Assembly: GCA_009733575.1 (NCBI GenBank)
Contig: ML769443.1
Location: forward strand, 81,957-145,956
Length of the DNA: 64,000 nucleotides
DNA from: Gymnopus androsaceus JB14
Lineage: Eukaryota; Basidiomycota; Agaricomycetes; Agaricales; Omphalotaceae
Direction: 5' to 3'
Part shown: in pieces, positions 10,560-22,431 of the stretch
Numbering within the stretch: the stretch's first letter is position 1
Layout: each line of letters begins with the position of its first letter
Notes under the pieces: generated by a model
Told to the model about the DNA's origin: nothing
Databases searched by the model: none
Seen by the model: the letters and a program-made list of their open reading frames with translations, nothing else
Translations under genes and position numbers: made by a program

Positions 10560-10896
10560 AACCCCATAAATCCTGCGACTTATGGGAATATTTATCGGAA
10601 ATTTACGGGGATCGGATTTAGCCTGAAGTTTCGTGTAAAATTTTTGACTTACTAGGAACTTACGGGAAAATTCTTTTGGCTGTAAGATTATTGTAAGAGT
10701 GATGATTTATGATAGACTTACAGTGTGATTTTGTCACATTGTAAGTTTGACTGTAAGATGCATGGTCATGCAAGAAACTTTCAGGCAACTTTTGGTCTGT
10801 GTAATATTACTGTAAGTGCAACAAAATCTTACAGGAAACTTACAGAGTGACATTGTCACACCAGAACTCTCCTGTAAGCTTCTCAGTAAAATTCTT
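10560..10896. repeat. TGTAAG-rich repeat tract, left half
   Basis: The tract is dense in TGTAAG/CTTACA words in both orientations, irregularly spaced. It is the left half of the tract that continues at 21271 and is split by the copia element. No coding potential. Confidence 0.8.
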
Positions 10897-10901
10897 GTAA
10901 G
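10897..10901. repeat. Target-site duplication of the copia element (left)
   Basis: GTAAG immediately precedes the left LTR. The same GTAAG lies at 21266-21270 after the right LTR. Five bp is the usual TSD length for Ty1/copia elements. Confidence 0.93.
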
Positions 10902-11232
10902 TGTGAAATTCCTATAGACTACGTGAGTACAACGAGGGCCTCAGTTCGAGATGATGGAACTCTATTTATATTTACCTATAGACTACATGAGTACAACTGA
11001 GGGCTATAGGTAAAGTCAGCGAAGTGTAGCGAACGATAAATAAGAAGCTTACCCTCAGTTCGAGATGATGGAACTGAGGGAACCGAGGAATCAATGTGCC
11101 AAGGTTTATATAGTACGGGAAACGGCACATCGGTAAACAATATAAACAAATACCAAATAAGAAGATAGAACCGGATAAGGAAAATCAAACCAAACACACG
11201 ACGCCACACTAAACGCCCATCAACATTTAACA
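10902..11232 (-). repeat. 3' LTR of the copia element
   Basis: On the minus strand it reads TGTTAAATG...GAATTTCACA, the usual TG...CA ends. It matches 20936-21265 with only a handful of substitutions and one small indel. The pol stop codon (TGA, 11222-11220) lies just inside it. Confidence 0.93.
11104..11112 (-). promoter_or_regulatory. LTR TATA box (TATATAAAC)
   Basis: A minus-strand TATATAAAC lies in mid-LTR, and the equivalent in the right LTR is at 21145-21137. It probably sets the start of the R region; the copy in the right (5') LTR would be the working one. Confidence 0.55.
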
Positions 11233-14200
11233 CTCCCCCTGGCGTCGTTATACCACCAATCTAAACCCAATGCAGAAACGATTCGACGGTGCTTCTCTCT
11301 CGATAACGCCTTGGTCATAATGTCGGCAAGGTTCTGAGAAGACGCCACCGGATACACTGATACCTGTCCTTCTTTGACAGCGTCCCGAATAAAGAAGTAT
11401 CAAATATCGATGTGCTTTGCCAAATTGTGCCCCTTGGTCGTCTCCGACAACGCAATCGCCCCGAGGTTATCAACCAGTAGGCCCATCGGACCTCCCATAT
11501 CCAAATCCACTTCCCGCAACCAACTCGACATCCAGATGGCTTGCTGGACGCATTTTGACAACACGATATATTCGGACTCTGTCGATGATAAAGAAACCAA
11601 GTTCTGTTTCTTCGAAGCCCAAGCAACGGGACAGCCATTCATCAAGAAGATATACCTGGAAGTCGATCGACAAGTAGCTTTGCAACCAGCCCAGTCCGCA
11701 TCTGAGTAACCCACGGTCGTGACCTTCTTGTCCACGATTGGTTTGTACTTCACTCCGTAATGAATCGTCGTCAGGATATAGCGGCATAGCTTGATGAGAA
11801 GGTCCCAGTCCTCAGGGAATGGCTCGTTTTGAACAGTCGCCAAGCTGGAACATGCGAAACTGATGTCTGGTCTGCTACACCCACTTCCCCATTGACAACA
11901 ACCCAGTAAACCCCGGTACGGCTTGTCGTTCATGAAAGCATCATCCTCCCTTGAACGTTTTCCTCGAGCAGGGATGGAATAACCGGGAGGGAAAGGAGTG
12001 TAAAGCGGCTGAAGGTCGTCAAGAATACCAAAAGTATTTGAACGCTTTGAGGAAGAATGGGGCCTGTGTAATGCCAATCGAGCCATCCGGTAAATAATCG
12101 ATTGTCAATCCAAGGAGTACGTTCTTATCCTTGACGTCCTTTAGGTCCCATATCCGGAATCCATGGATTGCGTCCTCCGCCTCCTTCCTATCTGTCGAAG
12201 CTGCGAAGATATCGTCGGTGTGCACGGATGCGATAGTTCTGCGACCAGAGCCAGGGTCGTATCGGGATTGAATGCAAGGGTCAGCACGCGAGGATTTGAA
12301 ACCCAGCTTTTTGAACTGATCCTCGAGCTCGTTATACCAGATATGACCCACCTGTACCATCCCATACAATGGTCTTTGCATCAGACAAACCTTCAACTCT
12401 TCCCCCGTCTGAGCAAAACCCGTAGGCTGACGCATGTACACAGGCGGATCCTTCGGTAACATCCCATTCAAGTATGCCAAAGAGAAATCCCATTGACTCG
12501 TCTCCAGTCCTAATCCAACAGCGACTGCCATGAGCATTCGGACCGACTCCACACGCGCAACCATCGACCAACTTTTCTCGTAATCTACGCCCGCAATCTG
12601 CATGTCACCTCTCGCGACATACCGAGCTTTGGTTTTCAAAACTTTACCATCTCCATCGACCTTCAAGTCGTACACCCACATCCCTTCCAAAATCTGTACG
12701 CCTTCCGGAGCGTCTACGAGCTTCCAAACTTCCTGCCCCCTGAGACCACCTATTTCCGCTTCCATCGCAGGGACCCACTTCTCAGGATTGCGCATGGCCT
12801 CCTTGTACGACGACGGGATAACAATATCACCGCCCCCTTTCACAGCGCTAGCTAGCGCAAGCACAGTCTCCTCGCATTCTCTTTGTCTCCGTTCATCCTC
12901 CATCACGTTAACCGCCAAAACAGCAATATTTGCCCATTCTAGCTCATCCGCCTTGGCACCGTCTTCATCCCTCAAATAATCGAGTGAACGGAGAAGTGCA
13001 GGAGAAGGAACGGAGACTCAACCTGAACGTCGAGGAGTCTCAGGAGCACGTACTGGGGATTGTGGGCGTTCTTCATCCTCCGCAATAGGAACCTGAACAC
13101 CAAGCTCTTCTTCAAAAGTATCTTCGAGTACCACGGACTCATCGACTTGATGGGTCCTCCTCGGTGTTCCTTCCTCGAATACGACATCCCTTACTAAGTA
13201 AACGCTCTTTCGTTCTGGATCGTAAACCCTGTAACCTCGTGCACCGAGGTAACCGACCATAAAGCCACGCCACGCTTGGCGTCCTAACTTCCCTTCCTTC
13301 CGGTCTAGGTCCTTCACCCAAACTTTTGATCCCCATTTTCGCAAATGCGACACGTCGAGAATATCGGACCTCTTCCACTTCTGCCATGGAACTTCGCCAG
13401 GATGGCGCATAGTAGGGATGAAACCTCGAATGTAGCACTGAGCTGCAGCAGCTTCCGCCCAGAATCTCTTGTCCAGTTCGGAATCCTCCAGCATGGCACA
13501 AGTTCCTTCGATTATGGTCCTGTTTGCTCGTTCAACCTGGCCATTTGCCGCTGATGAATCTTTAGGAACACGTTTGATAACAATACCCTTTTCATTACAA
13601 AACTCCTCAAACCACTTGTTGTCGAATTCCCGACCAAGGTCAATACGAAACACCCGCACTTTCCTCCCAGTCTGAGTTTCCGCCATGGCTACGAAGACTT
13701 TCACCAAGGACAGAATTTTCGCAGCATCCTTCGTAGCAGAGAAGTATGGAAAAGGGATTCCGGTACCGTTGTCGCATGCTAACATCATGTAGACAGCACC
13801 ACCGAGACTGGTAGTTTGAGCTCTCCCCCACAAGTCGAGGCTAACGCGATCCAGAGGTTCCGTCGATGGGATAACAACAGCATCGAAGGGTCTCCTGGTA
13901 GCTTTAGTTAGCAGACAGACCTCACACTTCCCGCAAACCGTCATATCCGACACATTCAGACCTCCAACCAGAGTCTTCTTCGCCATCATACGCACAACAT
14001 TAATATTTGCGTGTCCAAATCGCACATGCCACATCTCCAACAAACACGGCACATTCAACGATCGCGACTTCACGCTAACCACCACCACAGGTGGCCTCAT
14101 ATCAACAACATCGACTTCGTATAGTCGATGACGAGCTTTCTCAAACGCCAATTTTCCATCAACCACCACCTTACCAGCGCTATTGGCAACAGTCAACATC

Positions 14201-14280
14201 CCACTACCCCACGTTCCGCGATAACCCAGAACGTCCATGGCAGGGAGCGAGAGCAGGTTCATCGAAAATGAAGGAGTGTG
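11220..14280 (-). pseudogene. pol: copia pol: integrase, RT, RNase H
   Basis: Reads right to left. After NLLSLPAMDVLGY comes the integrase zinc region (WHVRFGHAN ... CGKCEVC). The catalytic core follows with SLDLWGRAQ, IDLGREFDNKWF and GQVERANRT, keeping the D, D and E residues. A TGA at 13020-13018 stands where Arg (CGA) is expected, and the frame then continues into RT: KARYVARGDMQIAGVDY, then SQWDFSLAYLNGML, then SVHTDDIFAAS (the xxDD active site). Near 12060 a one-base shift moves RNase H into the next frame (TPFPPGYSIPARGK, then VGYSDADWAGC with the catalytic D, then SSTESEY). At 11402-11400 a second TGA replaces the Arg of the usual KHIDIRY-type motif. The natural end is at 11220, inside the LTR. 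Confidence 0.93.
11232..11241 (-). promoter_or_regulatory. Polypurine tract (AGGGGGAG)
   Basis: On the minus strand the purine run CCAGGGGGAG directly precedes the 3' LTR start TGTTAAATG. This is the expected plus-strand priming site. Confidence 0.75.
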
Positions 14281-14285
14281 CGACG
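14281..14285. repeat. Probable TSD of nested element (left), CGACG
   Basis: CGACG precedes the left terminus CCAGCTGATTCTGCC, and CGACG also follows the right terminus at 19509-19513. Both fit the uninterrupted copia frame (LHFPAS joining to HTPSFSMNLL), which supports the junction. Confidence 0.75.
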
Positions 14286-15974
14286 CCAGCTGATTCTGCC
14301 AGCTTAATGCAAAAAATCACGATAAGTGTCGCAGCCCGTTTTGCAAAAGATCACGATAACTTATAAGACTTATTGGGAATGGCTTCGGGGTGCTGCTGCC
14401 GGATTTTCGGCATTGCGGCAGTGTAGTTCTTTTGCCAAATATTTGTTAAATGCTTTTTGCACAAATGAAATTGGTATTATTATTTCACAAAATATTTCTT
14501 AAATATGTTTGCTTTATAATATTGCCATAAAAGCCATTACTATTTTGCCGAATATTTGTTAAATCTACTTTGTGCTCAAATATTAAAATAAAATTGATTA
14601 CCTAGGCGCCTATGGTCCTTCCGAGGTTCATTTACCAAATATTTGGTAATAGCCAAATGAAATCAATTGTCTGGGCGCCTATGATCATTTGTAGATTGAT
14701 TTGGCAAATATTTGGTATTAAATCAATGCAAAAAAAAATGGCAGTTGGGTGCTTGTGGGTGCTTTTGGGCGCTTATTTTGTGAAAAAAAATGTTGATCAT
14801 GGGGTCCCATAAATCCCCATAAAATGCTCAAAATACAAAAATATATTGATCATGAGGTCCCATAAATGCTGAAAAAATACTGAAAAATAATTAAAATATT
14901 TGCACTGGCATATGATTCATACTGGTGGGCGCTTATTTTACAAAAAAAAAAAAGTTGATCATAGGGTCCCATAAATCCCCCAAAAATGGGCAAAATAATG
15001 AAAATATGTTGATCATGGGGTCACATAAATGCCAAAAGAATACTGAAAAATAATAAAAATATTCAGAGGGCAGGGTTAGGTGCACTGCCACATGATTCAT
15101 ATTGTTGGGCCCTTATGGGGGCTTATTTTCCGAAACAAAAAACAGTCCCATAAATCCCAAAAAAATGCTGAAAAAGAATGATGGTTTTGCTGTAAAGCAG
15201 AGCCTCAGGGGAGCAATAAACAGGTACATCATCTGGATTCTCGCAAGCTATACCTCTTGAATAAGAACGACTTGTAAAAATTTCATTTTTTGAAAAGTTC
15301 AATTTTTCAAAGACTCTGGATTGGGCAAGTAAAATGCAATTTCTGAGGCCATTTTCAACCCAAATAAGGAAATTCTGGTATGAGTCAGGTAACAATGAAG
15401 GGCGCTACCAATTTAGTATTTCTACTGATCGTGGGAATTTTCTTGGTTCATTACAATTTATTGAATTTGGCTATGAGTATTCCGGGTAATGTACTTCTAT
15501 GTACAGAGGCAACGGTCATGGTCACGGAGGCCTCATTGTGTCACCTATTTACCGTGATGTCACAGTCAAATTTAGCCCTGTTGCCTAACTTTCAACCATG
15601 ACACCTACAAAAAAATCAAATCAAATAAAATAAAATTCATTACATATGTCATGGCTACAACTGGGTCCATTGCCTAAGTTCAGACAGTGATGTACATGTG
15701 ACCATTGCCTCTGTACATAGAAGTACAGTATTTTGCCAGGTGGATCTGCAGAGCTAAACCTGACCCAACCTGGCACAGCCACCCAGCTTATCCAGCATAC
15801 CAACACATTATATGCACCCCACTTTTGGGTGCATATTAAGTACATCATTGGGTTTCTTAATCCCCAAAATATGATGTCATATCACAAGAGTTTCGAGTTT
15901 TTTTTTGGTTATGATGTCATTATTGGTTTGTATAGATGCCTAAGCACTGAGGGTTCTATATGGGATTCTCAGTG

Positions 15975-17045
15975 AATCAACTCGGACTCGAGTTACTGGT
16001 ACTAGCTATCAGTACTAGTAATTGATACTACTGGTAACTCTGAGTTATCACTATACTAGTACTAATAACTCGGAGTTACTGGTACTAGCTATTAGTACTA
16101 GTAATTAATACTGGTAGCTTGGAGTTACTGGTAATAGCTATTAGCACCCGTAATTAGTACTAGTAGTAACTCTGAGTTACCACTATACTGGTACTAATAA
16201 CTCGGAGTTACTGGTACTAGCTATTAGTACTAGTAATTAGTACTAGTAGTGACTCTGAGTTACCACTATACTAGTACTAATAACTCGGAGTTACTGGTAC
16301 TAGCTATTAGCACCCGTAATTAGTACTAGTAGTAACTCTGAGTTACCACTATACTAGTACTAATAACTTGGAGTTACTGGTATTAGCTATTAGTACTAGT
16401 AATTAGTACTAGTAGTAACTCTGAGCTACCACTGTACTAGTACTAATAACTCGGAGTTACTGGTACTATTAGCACCAGTAATTAGTATTAGTAGTAACTC
16501 TGAGTTACCACTATACTAGTACTAATGACTCAGAGTCACTGGTACAAGCTATCAGTACTAGTAATTAATACTACTGGTAACTCTGAGTTATCACTATACT
16601 AGTACTAATAACTTGGAGTTACTGGTACTAGTAGTAACTCTGAGTTACCACTATACTAGTACTAATGACTCGGAGTTACTGGTACTAGCTATTAGTATAG
16701 TAATTAATACTACTGGTACTATACTAGTACTAATAACTCGGAGTTACTGGTACTAGCTATTAGTACTAGTAATTAATACTGGTACCTCGGAGTTACTGGT
16801 AATAGCTATTAGCACCCGTAATTAGTACTAGTAGTACCTCTGAGTTACCACTATACTAGTACTAATAACTCGGAGTTACTAGTACTAGCTATTAGTACTA
16901 GTAATTAATACTAGTAGCAACTCAGAGCTACCACTGCTAGTACTAGTATTGTAGCAACTTGGAGTTACTACTATACTAGTACTAATAACTTGGAGTTACT
17001 GTAGGATGAGTAACTAGTAGTAGTAACTCAGAGCTACTACTGCTA
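15975..17045. repeat. Palindromic minisatellite, ~80-bp unit, about 12-13 copies
   Basis: Units alternate ataactcggagttactggt with agtaactctgagttaccact, linked by CTAGTACTAG-type words. Each unit is therefore partly self-complementary. Full units are about 83 bp; several are shortened. No coding potential. It forms the core of the nested element. Confidence 0.9.
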
Positions 17046-18359
17046 GTTATGTATTTAACATTAGTACTATAAATGCTAGGGTGAAGGTGGGCTTATGCTG
17101 GTGCATGGTGGTTACTCATCCAGTGTCAAAGTAATCAGCACAAATGATATAATATGATCTAGCAGCCAAGGCTGTGCATACGTAGTGCTGTAGCATAAAC
17201 ATGTTAATAACATGGAAAGTAGAATTTCTAATATAGTTCAATTGTCTGTATAATCAGGCTTATGAGATTTAAATTTCTTATGTAGGATCAGGTACAGAAT
17301 TCTGAAAACATGAACTTGGCATTCATTTCATTAACTAATACTAATAGCTAAGTAGATGTATCTATAAATTAGATACTAGTGTACCTAAACCTCCTAATAT
17401 TCTTAGTATCTTCTGAAAATAATTGCCCATAAGCACCCAGCAAAATATACAGTGGATGACAAAATTGATATGACCTCTGTGACCTACGGAATGGGCTACT
17501 GAATAGCCCACTGAATTAGGGGGTGACATCAATTTTGTTGTCTGCACTATGGATAAATCAATTACTAGTTCATGTAACCCCACCCTTGAATTTTTGATGA
17601 ATTTTTGTGGATTTATGGAATGTAATGATTGACTGTTTTTCAGAAAATAAATGCCTATACTATGGTACGCAGGGATATGCTGCGGACAGGGATATGCTTT
17701 TCTGCATAAAATGCTCGATGAAGCAAGTTTTTGTAATCGGGCAGCTTTCACGATTATTTTATAACATCTTTACCTTATATTTGTCAGTGCCAGATACTTT
17801 ATAGAAGGTGTACTTGAGGCAAATGAGTACAATAAAATAAACATTGAGCGGAGAGAGTCGCATACACCCATCAAACATTCAGGAACACAAGAAAATGAAT
17901 TACAAAAGTGTGGGCGAGGTGCTACACACCCAAGTGTATATCAGACGAGGTCAGATCTAATATATCTAAGAGAAACATGAGAATAGCACGATGGAGAGAG
18001 GAACCGGTAAAGAGAGAGCTTGAGCGTGACAATTGACTGTGCCGTTCCGCTCGGCAGTGACCAGCGCAATCTGATTTTGAAAACGTCATCGGCGTTCTGT
18101 GAGACTGCCGGTTCTGCCAGCTTTGCCGCTACGTGACAGGACGGTGACTACAGCCATCAAAAAACAGCATATCCTTGTTTTTGCTCGGGCAGCGCCCGAC
18201 GCAACGAGGAAAATTTTGAAAAATCTAGGAAGCTCAATTTGGGGGTTTTAAAGTAGGCCAAAACGATCTGTCTACTCAGAATTTTAATAGCTTCTTTCAT
18301 TGTGCCCCAACTGCATTGGAAGCATATCCCTGTGTACCATAGTAAGTGCCCAACAATAT

Positions 18360-19060
18360 GAATCATGTGCTAGTGCACCTAGCCCCACCCGTGAATATTT
18401 TCAGCATTTTTTTGTGATTTATGAGACCCAATGATCATTTTTTTATGGAAAATAAGCACCCATAAGTGCCCAACAATATGGATCATGTGCCAGTGCACCT
18501 AACCATGCCCCCTGAATATTTTTTTATTTTGCAGTATTTTTTCGGTATTTATGGGACCCCATGATCAACATATTTTGATTATTTTTGAGTGTTTTTTGGG
18601 GATTTATGGGACCCCATAATCAACCTTTTTTTTTGTAGAATAAGCACCCATAAGCACCCAACAATATGAATCATATGCCAGTCCACCTAACCCTGCCCCC
18701 TGAATATTTTTTGTTATTTCTCAGTATTTTTTTGGCATTTATTGGACCCCATGATCAACATATTTTCATTATTTTGAGTATTTTTTGGGGATTTATGGGA
18801 CCCCATGATCAACTTTTTTTTTTTTTTTTTTTGTAAAATAAGCACCCAATATTATGGATCATGTGCCAGTGCACCTAACCCTGCCTCCTGAATATTTGTA
18901 TTATTTTTCTGTTTTTTTTTGGCATTTATGAGACCCATGATTAATATATTTTCATTATTTTGAGCATTTTATGGAGATTTATGGGACCCCATGATCAACC
19001 CTGTTTTTTCCACAAAATAAGCGCCCATAAGCACCCACAAGCACCTAACTACTGTTTTTT
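18360..19060. repeat. Subterminal tandem array of the nested element (right)
   Basis: About four diverged copies of a ~170-180 bp unit contain gtgc(c/t)ag(t)gcacctaaccctgcc and atttatgggaccccatgatc. Inverted counterparts occur in the left arm at about 14790-15130. Confidence 0.8.
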
Positions 19061-19513
19061 TTTCACATTGATTTAATACCAAATATTTGCCAAATCAATC
19101 TACAAAGGATTGTAGGCGCCCAGACAATTGATTTCATTTGGCTATTACCAAATATTTGGTAAACGAACCTCGGAAGGACCATAGGCACCTAGGTAATCAA
19201 TTTTATTTTAATATTTGAGTACAAAATGGATTCAACAAATATTTGGCAAAATAATAATGGCTTTTATTGCAATATTATAAAGCAAACATATTCAAGAAAT
19301 ATTTTGTGAATCAATAGCAATGATTTCATTGGTGCGAAAAGCATTTAACAAATATTTGGCAAAAGAACTACACTGCCGCAATGCCGAAAATCCGGCAGCA
19401 GCACCCCGAGGCCATTCCCAATAAGTCTTATAAGTTATCGGGATCTTTTGCAAAACGGGCTACGACAATTATCGCAATCTTTTGCAAAAGCCTGGCAACA
19501 TCTAGTGGCGACG

Positions 19514-20810
19514 CAGGGAAATGCAACTTGTTTATCGTCCCACTCGACGTCCGTACGTGCATTTCAACAATTCCCCTTCCCTCAATAACGAACTGACCGC
19601 CATCACCCTCCGTAGCCATTCGTCCCACTATGCGAACGGGAGTATATTCGACAAACATGGATTTGTCACGTATGCACCATTCCAATGCAGCACTGTCAAT
19701 GTATGTGGGAATGTGATTTAATTTCGAGGACAGATGCGAAGATACAGTAGACAGAACAGTAGGTAGCGTATTGTATACCCAATCATTTTCTACCACGGCA
19801 AAACTTTCCCCTCTATGTCTGAAGAGGGTCGAGTTAGGTACCGTAGCATGATGTGCAATAACAAACGCACCACCGCATCCGAAATTGAAAGTGGCAGCAG
19901 CGACGACTTGCTCGGAACTGGAAGGATCGGAAACGACTGCAGTGGCAGCAGGCCTATTCGATTCAATACCTCGTTTCCACCAGGCTGGAGCACGACCCTC
20001 GGCACCACCACCAGGCAACCAGCATTGCTTCTGGCTGTGTCCAGAATGCTTGCAGTTCTCACAAACGAAAGGCTTTCTGGCATAATTGGTGTTTGTAACC
20101 GTGGCGAGAGCGGACGACCTGTCAGACTTGAAACCAGAGGCAAGACGAAGTTGAACATCGTATTCTTCGAGGAACTGCTTGATTTCCTTATACGTGCGCG
20201 AACCATGGTCTTGAATAATCCAGAGGTGCGAAGGGATCAGCAAGGAACTGAGGAAGTATCCACGAAGCTCGTCATCAGTAACCGTACAACCAGTGTCAGA
20301 CGCGTCCTGACGTAGAGCTTCTAGTGCACCGAAATGCTTCTCGAAGGCAGTGCCCTCGACGTATTTGAGCTGGCGAAGACGCTCCGTGGCAAGAGTACGG
20401 TTCGCTGCACTCTGTTTCTTGTACTCGTCCGTCAATTTCTTCCACATCTGGTTTGCTGTAAGTTCAGCACCAAGATTAATCAAACGGGGGTCGCGAATAT
20501 TCTGGTAGATGATCCCAGCGAGACGACCGTCCCGAAGTTCCCATTCCTGATCAGAAGGGTTTGGCGAGTTAACGGGAGTGGCGACTGGAACGACGACAGC
20601 AGCTTGAGCAGTACCAGCAGCGAGAACAGCGGGAGCAGTGTTTTGCGCAGGACAGATAATGGACCCGAGGAGATAGCCAGTCATTCCATAGGAACGGGCA
20701 ACGCTCTTGACGTGATCACGGAAGGCAGCCCAGTTTGAGGCACCTTTGAGTTGCTTTTCTTCGGGGAATGAGATAAGAGAAGGTAGTTGGCTGGACGGCG
20801 TGGAGCTCAT
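19514..20810 (-). pseudogene. gag: copia gag and start of protease, truncated by insertion
   Basis: The first ATG is at 20810 (MSSTPSSQLPSLISFPEEKQ). The N-terminal ~230 residues match the UBN2-type copia Gag (KGASNWAAFRDHVKS, then LTANQMWKKLTDEYKK). A zinc knuckle C-x2-C-x4-H-x4-C is present as CENCKHSGHSQKQC. Downstream the aspartic protease begins with TYIDSAALEWCI (D-S-A triad) and VRIVGRMATEGDG. The native frame runs to FPAS at the nested insertion (19513); beyond that the codons belong to the inserted element and reach a stop at 19428. The rest of the protease and pol resume at 14280. Coding is otherwise uninterrupted, so gag looks younger than pol decay suggests. Confidence 0.93.
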
Positions 20811-20935
20811 GATGGAAAGGATAATGATAAATCTCGACAACGGCGAGCATAATGAATTTCGACAACGGCGAGGCAGTGAAGGTAAACCTAATAGTCTATC
20901 GGCAAGATGCAGAACGGCAATTCTGACTGCGAATT

Positions 20936-21265
20936 TGTGAAATTCCTATAGACTACGTGAGTACAACGAGGGCCTCAGTTCGAGATGATGGAACTCTATT
21001 TATATTTACCTATAGACTATGTGAGTACAACGAGGGCTATAGGTAAAGTCAGTGAAGTGTAGCAAACGATAAATAAGAAGCTTACCCTCAGTTCGAGATG
21101 ATAGAACTGAGGGAACCGAGGAATCGACATGCCAAGGTTTATATAGTACGGGAAACGGCACGTCGGTAAACAATATAAACAAATACCAAATAAGAAGATA
21201 GAACCGGATAAGGAAAATCAAACCAAACACACAACGCCACACTAAACGCCCGTCAACATTTAACA
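20936..21265 (-). repeat. 5' LTR of the copia element
   Basis: Near-identical to 10902-11232 and flanked on the right by the GTAAG TSD. It carries the TATATAAAC box (21145-21137). The internal sequence just after it (minus strand AATTCGCAGTCAG...) does not show an obvious initiator-tRNA primer-binding site. Confidence 0.93.
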
Positions 21266-21270
21266 GTAAG

Positions 21271-22140
21271 GAACTGTACTTACTGGTAACATTGAGACAA
21301 GTTACAGGAGTCTTACAAAGACCATTTTCCAATGTAAGTCTATGGTAAGTTCATCATCTTACAAGAGACTTACAGAGACAAATTTCCAATGTAAGTCTAT
21401 GGTAAGTTCTTCATCTTACAAGGGACTTACAAGGACCATTGTCCAATGTAAGTCTATGGTAAATTTATTACCTTACAAGGGACTTACAAAGACCATTTTC
21501 CAATGTAAGTCTATGGTAAGTTTTTCACCTTACAAGAGACTCACAGGGTGACTATTTGACATGTCACACAAAAAGATTGCTGTAAATCTTCCCTGTGAAT
21601 TTTCAGTAAGTGCAAGATCTTACAGGGAGCTTACACTGATGCAGAATCTCATAAGTTCAAAGACTTATAAGGAATTTCTTGGAAACCTACAGGAAATACC
21701 TTAATAAAAAGTTTCTTATAATAGTTTAGGCTTACAAGTAACTTATTGACAAATTCAAGTAACTATAAGATTACTGTAAAATGGACCACTTACAAAAAAC
21801 TTACAGAGTTACTTTGTCACATTAGAAGTCTGACTGAAAGTTGCATGAATATACAGAAAACTTGTGGAATTGGATTTGTCACACATGAAATTTCCCATAA
21901 GATTCCTAGTGAGTTTCCTGTATAGCAGTGTACTTACAGGGAATTCTGAGATAAGTTACAGGAGACTTACAATAACTATTTTTCTCAGTGAATTCACTGT
22001 AAGTTGGGGAACTTACAGTTAGACAAACCATATGACTATGTGACTTGTCATATTGAAAAAATTCCCTGTAATCTTTGTTGAAGGTTTCCAGTATATGTCA
22101 GGATTTGCAGTAGACATACAGGGAAGTTACAGAGAAATCA
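21271..22140. repeat. TGTAAG-rich tract, right half, with 57-bp tandem units
   Basis: This continues the tract at 10560-10896. At 21330-21550 it is regular: about four 57-bp units containing gtaagtctatggtaag and cttacaagagacttac, which are themselves inverted repeats of TGTAAG. Further right the spacing becomes irregular. No gene. Confidence 0.85.
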
Positions 22141-22431
22141 CAAAGTGATGATGTTACATAGAAAGTTCACTGGAGACAAGGTTGTAAAATTCCAGTAGAT
22201 CATGGCACATACAAAAACAACACAGGCAGCTAACAGGGAATCTATGGTGGGCTTACAAAGCCAGTAGCTTTCAGTAAACATCACATCAGCAAAACCTGGG
22301 TGAATTATGGACTGCAATGGATTGCTATGAGCTGAAGCTCCAATACAATCCATAGCAGTCATGAGAGCTGTCTGGTTCTGGACAGATGGGGACCTTGCTA
22401 AGGGACTATCCAGGTTATGCTGATGCAGTAG

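Larger units (their letters stand above)
14286..19508. mobile_element. Foldback/TIR element with no transposase, nested in copia
   Basis: This 5,223-bp insertion has long, imperfect terminal inverted repeats. The left end (CCAGCTGATTCTGCC...) pairs with the reverse complement of the right end (CCACTAGATGTTGCC...). The match continues through blocks such as the region around 14300-14480 against 19310-19500 (including actgccgcaatgccgaaaat on the right), and then through AT-rich arms to about 15150 and 18360. Subterminal ~170-180 bp tandem units (ggg(g/a)tcccataaat..., taagcaccca...) occur about twice on the left and four times on the right. The core contains a palindromic minisatellite (15975-17045) and about 1.3 kb of unique DNA. 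No long coding frame or transposase was seen, so it is probably mobilised in trans. A 5-bp TSD does not fit hAT (8), MULE (8-11) or CACTA (2-3); the superfamily is unknown. Confidence 0.8.
10902..21265 (-). mobile_element. Ty1/copia LTR retrotransposon, nested insertion inside
   Basis: The complete 10.36-kb insertion has 5-bp TSDs (GTAAG) and LTRs of 331 and 330 bp. It is transcribed from right to left. In element order it carries gag with a zinc knuckle, an aspartic protease start, integrase, RT and RNase H, the classical copia order. A 5.2-kb foreign element (14286-19508) interrupts the protease region. Without it the element would be about 5.1 kb, normal for the family. It is dead in at least four ways: the insertion, TGA at 13020-13018, a frameshift near 12060 and TGA at 11402-11400. 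Confidence 0.95.

Noticed and set aside
14612..14812. 66-codon frame in the left arm of the nested element
   Set aside because: It lies within AT-rich terminal repeats, with no counterpart conserved in the inverted arm.
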